Shown here piece after piece: positions 1 to 7,987 of a stretch of DNA of 35,502 nucleotides. Source of the DNA: Alphaproteobacteria bacterium (GTDB taxonomy: Bacteria; Pseudomonadota; Alphaproteobacteria; UBA9655); NCBI GenBank assembly GCA_013287205.1, contig JABDEE010000009.1:1-35502 (forward strand). The letters run 5' to 3'. How positions within the stretch are numbered: position 1 is the stretch's first letter; every line of letters starts with the position of its first letter. A program made the translations under genes and the position numbers. A model generated the notes under the pieces. It was not told the origin of the DNA, did not search any database, and saw nothing but the letters and a program-made list of their open reading frames with translations.

Positions 1-1253
1 TTTACGGCGAAGACGTTTTTTTATCATCCCTGCGTAAAAAACAAAAAATACCTCCCTCTCGTTCAGAAAAAGAAATCTTATCTAAGCCAGTATACATGGA
101 GCTGCTTCATGCTTTGCTGTGTGGTGACGCAGAAGATAAAAACAAAAAGATGCCGGAAGAATTTCTAGATATGCATGAAAAATTATTGAATAATTTTGAA
201 GTGAATATTGGACGCCGGCATCCTGAGACATCTATCATATTTCAGGAGAAAGATAGTCTGCAGGAACAGCTTATTATTCCTTATTTAATTCTCTCTTGGA
301 CCCAGCTCGCATGTATTTTAGATGATGTTAGATATTTCAATGGAGCTCTGAAGCTCCTGGGATTCTTCGCTAGATTAAACACACAAAATAAGCAGTTGTT
401 ATTTTTAGATATCTTATGCTTATGTGTCGCTTATGCTCATATACAGCACATTAAGTCCAAAAAATGGATTTATGGAAAAAGAATTACGCCCCACGCTACG
501 AATACCGCTGAAGCGTACTTACCTATATCGCGCACATCCCCTAATATAATACTTCTCGTATCGGCGCATTCTTCTACATTCCCTCCATTATGGGACGAGA
601 TGAAGAAAGCTAATATTTACCCAAAAACAATAATATTAATAAATGATTCTAACGCCACGCCTACCGATATTTATGCTCAACCATGGTATCCAAGTTGGTC
701 GTTATCATTAAGAAAATTGCGCACTCAACCTAAAAATTTTAATTTCAAAAATGTACATAATATCAATATATGCACGCTAGATTCAATAAATTCTATTGAG
801 GGGCGTGAATTGTTACAGCGTCTGCAACCTGATTTAGTAGTTCTTGTAAGCATGGGGGTTATCTCGCAAGCAACGCTTTCATCCGTTGACGCAAAATTTA
901 TCAATGCACACAACGGCATACTCCCTCTATATAGAGGAATGGACGCCATCGCATGGGCAGTATTTCATAATGATATATTGGGATGCTCTCTACATTTTGT
1001 TGACAAAGGGATAGACACAGGCCCCATAATCAGAGTAGAAAAAATAGAAAATGAACATTGGGGCGATGTGAAAGATAAAACAAAATACTTGCAAGCGCGT
1101 TTAATTACAGACGCTCTGAGGCATGCTGTTAAAAACAATAATTTACCATTCATGTGCGCGCAAAAAAGAGAGCAGGGAAAGCAATATTATAGGATGCATC
1201 CTGAGCTACGAATGATCTGCAATGAAAGAACAAAAGAGGAATATCGGTCATGA
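1..1253 (+). CDS. Formyltransferase-family protein, 5' end outside window
   Basis: The C-terminal half is a formyl-transferase N-type domain related to methionyl-tRNA, purine and NDP-amino-sugar formyltransferases. Counting from the Met at 96, a Rossmann-like start (IILLVSAHSS, about 151-160) is followed by the family hallmark NAHNGILPLYRG (270-281) and DKGIDTGPI (303-311). This gives the Asn270/His272/Asp307 triad of folate-dependent formyl transfer. The first ~145 residues are helical and unrecognised. The frame is open from base 3 to the Met at 96, and no ribosome binding site precedes that Met, so the gene probably starts outside the window. Its stop overlaps the Nudix start by 4 bp (ATGA), so the two are translationally coupled and probably act in one pathway. 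The substrate is unknown. It is not a normal fmt, which lacks such an N-terminal region and has a C-terminal OB domain. Confidence 0.8.
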   Translation, partial: YGEDVFLSSLRKKQKIPPSRSEKEILSKPVYMELLHALLCGDAEDKNKKMPEEFLDMHEKLLNNFEVNIGRRHPETSIIFQEKDSLQEQLIIPYLILSWTQLACILDDVRYFNGALKLLGFFARLNTQNKQLLFLDILCLCVAYAHIQHIKSKKWIYGKRITPHATNTAEAYLPISRTSPNIILLVSAHSSTFPPLWDEMKKANIYPKTIILINDSNATPTDIYAQPWYPSWSLSLRKLRTQPKNFNFKNVHNINICTLDSINSIEGRELLQRLQPDLVVLVSMGVISQATLSSVDAKFINAHNGILPLYRGMDAIAWAVFHNDILGCSLHFVDKGIDTGPIIRVEKIENEHWGDVKDKTKYLQARLITDALRHAVKNNNLPFMCAQKREQGKQYYRMHPELRMICNERTKEEYRS

Positions 1254-1831
1254 GGAATGAAATTCTATCACAAATACAAAATATTCAACCGTGGGATGAT
1301 TTAGAAAAAAATCACATTCAATTTGTTACTGATTGGATCCTATCAGGAGCAGATTTGTGTAGAATTCAAAAACCCAACATCCCAAACATACACTTGGTAA
1401 GTTATTTCGTTCTTATTGATTTTATACATATGAAAATATTACTCGGAGAACATAAAAAAGCAAACCTCTGGCTGCCCTCGGGAGGGCATGTTGAGCCAGA
1501 TGAGCTACCCCTAGATACAGTAAAGAGAGAGTGTCGCGAAGAGTTACGGATGGATCCTGATTTTTTTTCCTCAGAGCCTTTTTTTATAACAGTAGCGCCA
1601 ATCAATGAAAAAGGCATCCTGCATCAGGACGTATCATTATGGTACCTTCTTCAGGGAGATAGCAAAATCCCTATTGCCTTCTGTGAAGAAGAATATAGAT
1701 CGGTACAATGGTTTGATATACACAATATTCCCTCTTCAAACCAATCCGATCCAAACATAGAAAGATTTAGAGATAAATTGTTAGTCAGAGCAATGCAATT
1801 AGCGCCCGTGCCTGTCGCCTGTAGTGCGTAA
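1250..1831 (+). CDS. Nudix hydrolase
   Basis: This 193-residue protein carries a Nudix box at about residues 78-100 (GHVEPDE, then seven residues, then RECREEL). It fits G-x5-E-x7-RE-U-x-EE, except that the Gly after the EE pair is Arg. The family hydrolyses nucleoside diphosphates linked to another group, using Mg2+ bound by the RExxEE glutamates. The ~45-residue N-terminal extension before the Nudix fold is not recognised. The start overlaps the formyltransferase stop by 4 bp. A plausible but unproven role is cleaving or proofreading a nucleotide-linked product of the upstream enzyme. Its base composition is AT-rich like its neighbours. Confidence 0.88.
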   Translation: MRNEILSQIQNIQPWDDLEKNHIQFVTDWILSGADLCRIQKPNIPNIHLVSYFVLIDFIHMKILLGEHKKANLWLPSGGHVEPDELPLDTVKRECREELRMDPDFFSSEPFFITVAPINEKGILHQDVSLWYLLQGDSKIPIAFCEEEYRSVQWFDIHNIPSSNQSDPNIERFRDKLLVRAMQLAPVPVACSA

Positions 1832-2104
1832 GTCATTTATTTAAGGGTGAGTAGAAAGGTTGGCCATGAGGCCATCTCTTTCATTATGGATCAAATTAAT
1901 CCTGGGATAAGGCATGCAGGAATAATAATTCAGAATTGCTGTGACAACAAGAAAAAGTTTAAAAATTTTACTTATTTAAACAATTTTTTTGTTGCCATAA
2001 ACAGAACACATAGGTATGAATATTGCTAATCAAGATTTTTATTCGGACGGTATCTCTCGCCCTACCGTATTATCAAATCTAACAGCTCAGTGGAGTGCGT
2101 TCAA

Positions 2105-3226
2105 ATGAGAAAATCTTTCCCTTCTACGTTTAAACTACGTGGCTTTCTTTTATATTTTGGAGCATTTATATTATTGCATTCAGATGCACAGGCAGCTGGA
2201 CTGAGTCACTGTCGAGAATTATTTTCACGTGCAAAGCCTCACATCTCTCGAGCCATTAAAGTGGAGAGCTCCCTTTTCAGTCAAAGAGTCAAAGCAAGTA
2301 AAGCTTCAAGCTCCAGACAGAAAATTTGCAATGAACCATATTCGCCTGCATTTAGAAGAGGATTTGCGGGATCACCTTTTCTGTTGCGCAAACTGACACC
2401 CGCAACTCCTTACCCTTATAATTATAGACTCATCTACCCCCTTATTGCTGGTGCGGGTATTGCCACTTGTATTGCATCAAATAGTAGTGAGTGTGCCGGG
2501 GGATCTCCCGGAGAGGTGATAGAAGTTGAGCATAGATATAGTGTCTCTGACAAACAAAATCTTGAAGAGTTTTTAAAAAAACAAAAGTTTGTTTCATTAA
2601 AAACACAGACGGATATATATCTTGATACCCCATCAGCAGATCTCTATCAGAAAGGTGTATATGTACGCCTAAGAAATAATAGAAAGCTTGACGTTAAATT
2701 TAATGAAGAGGATTTTCTACAAAACAGCCGAACAGAAAAACGTACCCATTGTAGTGAATATACTTTTGCGATACCGCTGATAGAGGAAGATCAAGAAAGG
2801 CTCAATGACTTATTAACTTTTTTGGGCTTAGCCAAGGTTGAAAGAGCCGACCTAAAAGATTTAATGAATAGAAACAACTTAATAGAATCAGTTGTGATTG
2901 AAAAGAACAGAAAAACTTATAAAGGAGGAAAATTTACGCTGTGCTGGGATGACGTTAGGGGATTAGGGGATTTTTTGGAGATTGAATTTCTAGCTTCTAG
3001 AAAAGATAACTTGGATTCAATCAACAAAGAAATGAAAGGATATATACCTGAAGAAATCGGTCTTCAGGAACTCTCAACCGGATATGTGGACCTTACCTGG
3101 AGACAGAGGGATTTTAAAGTTTATAGAAGTGGAAAATACCCTCTCAAAGAAGATAGGGAGCAGTTCGCAGCAGAAGAAAGAGCACGATTGAGCCTTAAGT
3201 CTCAAAAGGGGACTGAAAAAGAGTAG
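2105..3226 (+). CDS. Exported CYTH-domain (triphosphate tunnel) protein
   Basis: A signal-peptide-like N-terminus (RK-rich start, hydrophobic FLLYFGAFILL, AQA-A cleavage site) is followed by ~100 residues rich in Arg, Ser and Lys. A second hydrophobic stretch (YPLIAGAGIATCIA) precedes the CYTH domain. The domain shows the strand-1 motif as EVEHRY (the usual ExExK, here with Arg), VYVRLRNN, LDVKFN, and the hallmark DDVRGLGDFLEIEF. CYTH enzymes hold a triphosphate and metal in a beta tunnel and include thiamine triphosphatases, tripolyphosphatases and class IV adenylyl cyclases. Specificity cannot be read here. The ATG at 2105 is preferred over the in-frame GTG at 2090 because GGAG lies 9 nt upstream and the signal peptide then begins at residue 1. 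An export signal is unusual, since CYTH enzymes are normally cytosolic. Confidence 0.82.
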   Translation: MRKSFPSTFKLRGFLLYFGAFILLHSDAQAAGLSHCRELFSRAKPHISRAIKVESSLFSQRVKASKASSSRQKICNEPYSPAFRRGFAGSPFLLRKLTPATPYPYNYRLIYPLIAGAGIATCIASNSSECAGGSPGEVIEVEHRYSVSDKQNLEEFLKKQKFVSLKTQTDIYLDTPSADLYQKGVYVRLRNNRKLDVKFNEEDFLQNSRTEKRTHCSEYTFAIPLIEEDQERLNDLLTFLGLAKVERADLKDLMNRNNLIESVVIEKNRKTYKGGKFTLCWDDVRGLGDFLEIEFLASRKDNLDSINKEMKGYIPEEIGLQELSTGYVDLTWRQRDFKVYRSGKYPLKEDREQFAAEERARLSLKSQKGTEKE

Positions 3227-3321
3227 AGTGCCTGTGAGCCCTCTCAAACTGAATGGGAACTTCATCTCCTAGGAGAGGCAGAGTCAACATTGAAGTAGAC
3301 CTAAAACTTATCTAAACAATA

Positions 3322-3359
3322 AGATGCACCGATCACTTTTTATAGCGGTCAGTGCATCT
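3322..3359. other. Strong hairpin in the gap after the CYTH gene
   Basis: AGATGCAC at 3322-3329 pairs with GTGCATCT at 3352-3359, and four more pairs follow inside after one mismatch. There is no T-run after either arm, so this is not a standard intrinsic terminator, although it could stabilise the 3' end of the CYTH transcript. The same 281-bp gap holds a perfect 12-bp palindrome, TCTCCTAGGAGA, at 3265-3276. Part of it (CCTAGGAGAG) recurs at 3361-3370. Confidence 0.45.
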
Positions 3360-3439
3360 GCCTAGGAGAGATGTTTTCGCTTATAACAAAAACATCAGAA
3401 ATCATCTCCGCTAAAATCTTAGAAATACTATATTATCTC

Positions 3440-3467
3440 TTGACGAATGTGTTAATTGGATTAGTCT
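3440..3467 (+). promoter_or_regulatory. Possible sigma-70 promoter for the DMT transporter gene
   Basis: TTGACG (3440-3445) matches the -35 consensus at five of six positions. A poor -10 candidate, TAGTCT, lies 16 bp downstream, about 40 bp before the ATG at 3508. The call rests mainly on the -35 box. Confidence 0.3.
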
Positions 3468-3507
3468 CGAAAGGACGGTTTTTTAGCAGAGCTAGCCTTG
3501 AGCAGAT

Positions 3508-4389
3508 ATGGATTCATGGTTTACCTTAAAAGGCTATCATCGAGGGGTTTTCTGGATGATTGCAGCGTGTGTTGTGAGCAGCCTCAACGATGTTCTCACT
3601 AAATACCTAGGCGGCCGCTTGCCGGCAATAGAGATTTCTTTTTTTCGGTTTTTTTTTGGTGCGTTACTGCTGTGGCCTTTTTTTATGATTCGAGGCAAAA
3701 AGACATTTGGTACAAATTACCTTACCGTTCACATTATACGATCTTTTTTACTTATTTTGGCAATGACTGCATGGAGTTATGGGGTTATTTTTCTTCCATT
3801 AACGCTGTCTACCGTAATAAGTTTCACGACACCTCTTTTTATACTTCCATTAGCTGCCATTTTTTTAGGAGAATATTGTAGCTGGCAACGGTCTGCGGCA
3901 ACTTTTTTAGGATTTGTTGGTGTTGCAATCAGCCTATATCCAATAAAGGATAATTTTAACTCTATGACCGTCTCCCTTCTGGGCTCAACAATTCTTTTTG
4001 CTCTTCTCGATATTATAAACAAAAAGCTGTTAATTGAGAACGAGGATTTGTTATCTATGTTATTTTATTCTGCTATTGGTACAGCCATATTAGGAGTTGT
4101 TCCGACCCTCTTAATGTGGATTACACCTACTTTTGAGGAGTGCTTTTTTCTTTTACTCTTAAGTGGAGGGAGTATGTTAATTTTATTTTGCCTATTATCC
4201 GCCTTTTCATCGGCAGAAATTTCTTCCCTGCAACCATTTCGCTATACTGAGTTTATTTTTTCAGGAATTTGCGGGGGACTAATATTCCGTGAGTCGCCAA
4301 AAATCAGTATTTTTTTTGGAATGACGCTTATCGTCCTCTCAACTTTTTACATTGCAATCCACGAAATTAATCAACGCCAAAAAATTTAG
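3508..4389 (+). CDS. EamA/DMT-family inner-membrane transporter
   Basis: The 293-residue protein is almost entirely hydrophobic, with about ten predicted membrane helices in two EamA-like halves. The first half opens with an FWMIAACVVSSLNDVLTKYL segment. The motif LPLTLSTVISFTTPLFILPLA is typical of drug/metabolite transporters at the end of half one. Length and topology match the Rickettsia S-adenosylmethionine uptake proteins of the same superfamily. SAM import would suit an intracellular lifestyle and the nearby radical SAM gene. However, DMT specificity cannot be read from sequence, and nucleotide-sugar, amino-acid or drug transport are equally possible. Codon use and AT-richness match the accessory region around it. 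It converges on the carrier gene, leaving about 108 bp between them. Confidence 0.85.
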   Translation: MDSWFTLKGYHRGVFWMIAACVVSSLNDVLTKYLGGRLPAIEISFFRFFFGALLLWPFFMIRGKKTFGTNYLTVHIIRSFLLILAMTAWSYGVIFLPLTLSTVISFTTPLFILPLAAIFLGEYCSWQRSAATFLGFVGVAISLYPIKDNFNSMTVSLLGSTILFALLDIINKKLLIENEDLLSMLFYSAIGTAILGVVPTLLMWITPTFEECFFLLLLSGGSMLILFCLLSAFSSAEISSLQPFRYTEFIFSGICGGLIFRESPKISIFFGMTLIVLSTFYIAIHEINQRQKI

Positions 4390-4497
4390 ATTCCATGCAT
4401 ATCTTAGTACGGCGCGGGGATCCCATATTAAAAAAGCTTAAGCATATTAAGGGCGTTGAATTGTATAAAAAAATAGGGGGCTTCCTGCCATCTTTGC

Positions 4498-5412
4498 TTA
4501 TTCATCATGACCCATTAAGGATTGACTAAGATGGATAATTCCAATTGTAAGACCAGCTCCTCCGCTTGAACGGAATGCTCGAGACCAAAAAGTCCTAAAT
4601 ATTAAATTTTTATCCCTTTTTAATTGCGTTAGGTGTGTCCTAAAAGTTTTTCCTGTATAATCCTCCATAACTCTCGTTTTAAGCATATCTGCAGGGGTAG
4701 AGATTGTTTGAAAAACAAAGGAGATAGCGCTTGCAATAACAAAAGGACCCAATGCTGATTCTTTGATAGATTGATATCTATGGATGAGAATATCAGTGCC
4801 AGCCAAAGAAGGAGCTAATGCACTGATATGTTTAATTGAAAGCGGGAGAAGTCCCTTAAAGAGACTCTGAGGAGAAAACCTGTTAGTAACATGTATCCCG
4901 CACACTTGACGTGTTCTTTCTGCTTCAGAAGGGCAGGAAGAAATTGCTTTTACGATAGATGCTAGCACGCCACTATAAATATGTTTTTCATTAAGCGAAT
5001 AACTCTCTAAATGGCGTCTCGCCGCATAATACGTACCAAACACAAGAAACCTATTAGGGATGGCATTCAGCATAGGCCATGCAAATCCTTTGTAAAAAGC
5101 ACTTAACCCTCCATTTTTGTATAATACAGAAGCACCTTCACAAAAATTTAGTTTGCTATAATTTTTGTGAACATGTGATTGCTGTATTGTAATTACTGAT
5201 TCAATGGGGTGAAAGACAATTCTATCTACAATAGCAGCCGTTGATATGGGGAAAGCCCTTTTGCTTAATTCGTCTGATGTAGTGCTAAAAATTGCCTTAG
5301 CCTTAGTGACTCGCGTTTCTGTAGTATCATCAGGAAGGCATTGAGCATCTATGAAAGACAAGCTAGTGAGGGTGAACAAAGAAAAATTCAAAAAACATTT
5401 CCATTTATACAT
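4498..5412 (-). CDS. Mitochondrial carrier family (SLC25-like) protein with signal peptide
   Basis: The protein (304 residues from the chosen start) has the three-repeat layout of mitochondrial solute carriers. Each repeat has a version of the PX[DE]XX[KR] signature: HPIESVITIQQ (basic residue lost, Gln kept), CPSEAERTRQV and TPADMLKTRVM. The matching second-helix motifs are FYKGFAWPML, LFKGLLPLSI and a degenerate FRTFWSRAFRSSGG. Carriers of this fold exchange nucleotides, phosphate or carboxylates across the mitochondrial inner membrane. Known bacterial examples are very few; Legionella LncP is a secreted effector. The N-terminus from the second Met (5412) is a clear signal peptide (YKWK, hydrophobic core, DAQC). 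A TATAAT at 5445-5450 would start RNA only ~2 nt before the upstream Met (5436), which also favours 5412. Substrate and destination are unknown; targeting to host membranes is inference. Confidence 0.85.
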   Translation of the reverse strand: MYKWKCFLNFSLFTLTSLSFIDAQCLPDDTTETRVTKAKAIFSTTSDELSKRAFPISTAAIVDRIVFHPIESVITIQQSHVHKNYSKLNFCEGASVLYKNGGLSAFYKGFAWPMLNAIPNRFLVFGTYYAARRHLESYSLNEKHIYSGVLASIVKAISSCPSEAERTRQVCGIHVTNRFSPQSLFKGLLPLSIKHISALAPSLAGTDILIHRYQSIKESALGPFVIASAISFVFQTISTPADMLKTRVMEDYTGKTFRTHLTQLKRDKNLIFRTFWSRAFRSSGGAGLTIGIIHLSQSLMGHDE

Positions 5413-5444
5413 AACTGAAATGCTCTGAGGAGTCATGCTTTTCT

Positions 5445-5450
5445 ATTATA
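5445..5450 (-). promoter_or_regulatory. -10 box for the mitochondrial-carrier-like gene
   Basis: A perfect TATAAT on the minus strand sits just upstream of the carrier-like gene. No convincing -35 is seen at 16-18 bp. If used, transcription would start near 5438, supporting translation from the Met at 5412 and independence from the radical SAM gene upstream. Confidence 0.4.
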
Positions 5451-5519
5451 CATTTTGTATGGGCCATTAAATCAGTGCCTATTTCTCGCTACGGACAAAC
5501 AGAATGGTCGCGCCATATC

Positions 5520-7760
5520 TTAAGCTGCATTGATGAGGCGCCATTGAGATTTACCTTGCCATTCATTAATAATACAATCCATTTTCAACTTATCTTTTTC
5601 GCTGAAAGTCACGCGCACCTCATTATATCTATCAGTAAAGAAATTGCATAAATTATCAAATTGTACGTCCATAATTTTTTCAAATAATTTTTGATTGTGT
5701 TCCATGTTGTTCATAGAATAGTCAAAATTTTTCTCTATGTCTCTAAGGTGAGAAATATCTGGGACAAGATCAGGTGGAACAAGAGAATAGTTCTTCGTTA
5801 CGATAGCAAGAAATTGAGACAGTAAACCATATGCAAAATCCTTAACAACATTTCGAAGCTCGCGAATTTCTTTTCTTTTTTCTTTTGGAGCAATTTTTTC
5901 GACGCTTTTAATTGTATAATCTAATGAAAAATTCCGATCTACCCATAGCTGAGAATTATAACTCATCAATCCTATCCGTTTATCAAGGTAATCAGCATTC
6001 CTTTTCCCCATGGAGTAATTAAATTCACGAGCTAAACCAGCTTCGTCTACTTTGGATAGATATTTTGAACCAATGAGACATTCCATAGAAACAAGTAAAT
6101 AGCTGATTTCTTGATATAAACGACGATTGGCTGAATGTTTTTCTATAAAGTCTGTACTATGCACTCCATCAAACAACTCATCCTCAGGCATTTCTTTTAG
6201 TGGATTTAGGATAAGATCTTTTCTTCCTTGAAATTCGAATGATTCAAGAAGCTCTTCCATTGACATGAGGGGATCAAAGGTAATGTACGTTAATCGCACA
6301 GGAATAGAGGAAGCAGAGAGAATTCGTATCGCATTTTCGTTTTGAAGTTTAGTTGTTTTTTTGTTAAAACGCTCTAATATTGTATCAACCCCTGATTCCA
6401 CGCCGTACAACACTCTATCCAGGCCATTTGCAACAAGAAAATTCCATAGTTTCATTCGTTTAACATGCCACTCTTTATCTTTGTTTCTTCTGTAAACTTG
6501 ATCTACTCGCGCGCTGGTTTCAAACGTAAATCCGTGATTTTTTAATGTATTGCACACATTTAATATGCGGGTATTTGTTTCATCCTCCACCTTGTACCCA
6601 ACAAATTCTTCATCTACTAGAAAAATTTTCTTTGAAATCTCTGGGTGATTCTGAAAAATAGAAGCTATTTCAGGAAGAATTTTCTCAAATAAATTTATTG
6701 ATTGGGGGCTCCAAATTCCTTTATGCGCCCTAGGACAGAACGAACAAGCATAACTACACCCACGCGTCGATTCCAACTGCATAACACCTCTGCTGCTCAG
6801 AGTAGAAGCTAACAGGTCAAGTTCAGGTATACCTGCAGTAATTGAGGGCAACACTGTTCGTGCTGTTTTAATTGGTTCATTGTGTTCAGAAAGAAACATA
6901 ATATTGCTTATTTCTGAGATAGGTTTATCTCCATGCCAGTATGAAATAATATCTGGAAATATTGATTCTCCATCCCCCAAGCCTACTATAAGGTTGGGAT
7001 ACGTTGAGACAAGATGTTTTGCATTTAAGGCGGCCAAGCTTCCACCAATAACGATAAGGGGAGCGTAGTTCTTTATTGTCGCAATGAGATCTAGGAGTTG
7101 TTCGAGAACATCTTGTTGGCCAAAGGTGACTGAAATACCGATGATATCTGCCAATTCATTTTGAACTTCCTCAAAGATGTCATTAACAGACTTATCCAAT
7201 TGCATATCACTAAGGGTTACCTGTCCCTTGTATTCTTCACGAACTGCTCTTGCAATATCAGAAATCCCTAAAGAAAATCTAGGCAAAGGAAAATTCTCTG
7301 GATGATAAAGCGCTACTAACTTTACCTTTGGTAATTTGAGCCTTTCTAGAAGGGTAGGTGAAAATTGAGCTCTCGACAGCATTTTTTCCGGCGTAGAGAG
7401 TATGATTTCTTGCGCATATGTTATAATGAAAGGGTTATCGCAAAGGTCAGAATTAAGAGAAAAAACATTTAGATATTCTGGATACTGAATCAAAAATATT
7501 CTGTCTTCAAACGGTCCGTTTATAGTAACGTCTATCGCTTCTGGAAGCATTTCTCGTATAATTTTTTTTAGTTCGTTTGGTTCATGAAGATGCTGAAGAA
7601 AGAGGCTGCAGTCGCATCCTTTAGACAGATTTATAACTTCCCCCCCCAGTATTTTTTCAAGACAAACGCTTAATTTAAATCTTCTGTGATTGTCTGATGG
7701 CGTCTCAAAGGGACACTGTTTAGATTTTTTCATTTGTAAGAGCTCACTCAAAAGCAGCAT
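5520..7760 (-). CDS. B12-binding-domain radical SAM protein
   Basis: The 746-residue protein has a cobalamin-binding-like Rossmann region at about 195-275 (ADIIGISVTFGQQ, LIVIGGSLAAL, VGLGDGESIF). A radical SAM core follows with the CxxxCxxC cluster motif at Cys335, Cys339 and Cys342 (TRGCSYACSFCPR). This order is that of class B methylases and related enzymes that use a [4Fe-4S] cluster, SAM and often cobalamin. The first ~190 and last ~230 residues match nothing I recognise. The substrate is unknown and no tailoring genes adjoin it. The start is uncertain: Met1 at 7760 and an alternative at 7733 both lack a good ribosome binding site. It lies directly downstream of nrdAB, whose riboswitch senses B12, but a terminator-like hairpin and ~230 bp separate them. 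Confidence 0.85.
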   Translation of the reverse strand: MLLLSELLQMKKSKQCPFETPSDNHRRFKLSVCLEKILGGEVINLSKGCDCSLFLQHLHEPNELKKIIREMLPEAIDVTINGPFEDRIFLIQYPEYLNVFSLNSDLCDNPFIITYAQEIILSTPEKMLSRAQFSPTLLERLKLPKVKLVALYHPENFPLPRFSLGISDIARAVREEYKGQVTLSDMQLDKSVNDIFEEVQNELADIIGISVTFGQQDVLEQLLDLIATIKNYAPLIVIGGSLAALNAKHLVSTYPNLIVGLGDGESIFPDIISYWHGDKPISEISNIMFLSEHNEPIKTARTVLPSITAGIPELDLLASTLSSRGVMQLESTRGCSYACSFCPRAHKGIWSPQSINLFEKILPEIASIFQNHPEISKKIFLVDEEFVGYKVEDETNTRILNVCNTLKNHGFTFETSARVDQVYRRNKDKEWHVKRMKLWNFLVANGLDRVLYGVESGVDTILERFNKKTTKLQNENAIRILSASSIPVRLTYITFDPLMSMEELLESFEFQGRKDLILNPLKEMPEDELFDGVHSTDFIEKHSANRRLYQEISYLLVSMECLIGSKYLSKVDEAGLAREFNYSMGKRNADYLDKRIGLMSYNSQLWVDRNFSLDYTIKSVEKIAPKEKRKEIRELRNVVKDFAYGLLSQFLAIVTKNYSLVPPDLVPDISHLRDIEKNFDYSMNNMEHNQKLFEKIMDVQFDNLCNFFTDRYNEVRVTFSEKDKLKMDCIINEWQGKSQWRLINAA

Positions 7761-7871
7761 AAATGAATCTATACAACGTAAGTGGAGTTACAAAGGTAGT
7801 TTTATCTTCCTTCTTCCGTCTTACTAGACTGTCCACCTATACTGACATGTTTTGCGTTATATCAACAAAAT

Positions 7872-7892
7872 CAGCCAAGCATCACCTGGCTG
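7872..7892 (-). terminator. Possible intrinsic terminator after nrdB
   Basis: Read on the minus strand, CAGCCA and TGGCTG form a 6-bp stem with a 9-nt loop, followed by ATTTTGTTG. It lies about 95 bp past the nrdB stop. The stem is short and the T-run brief, so it may be weak. The rest of the 7761-7987 gap shows no supported gene. Confidence 0.4.
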
Positions 7893-7987
7893 ACTGTGGC
7901 AAAAACTACTTTGACTGTCAACGAAAAAAAATACCAGGAAAAAAGCAAGCATTTACAAAGAGATATTTGTATAATTACTAGATTTTT

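Noticed and set aside
1847-2029. 60-residue GTG-start frame after the Nudix gene
   Set aside because: No family, weak ribosome site, short; could be a gene remnant but cannot be supported.
2016-2108. 30-codon frame (MNIANQDF...) ending in an ATGA overlap with the CYTH start
   Set aside because: It could be a leader peptide, but there is no good ribosome site or recognisable feature; coupling alone is too little.
4465-4490. Minus-strand T-run after the carrier-like gene as an intrinsic terminator
   Set aside because: The T7 run is good, but the preceding stem is only about 3 bp (GGC/GCC).
7763-7981. 72-residue plus-strand frame between the radical SAM gene and nrdB
   Set aside because: No ribosome site, no recognisable domain, and it overlaps the hairpin downstream of nrdB.
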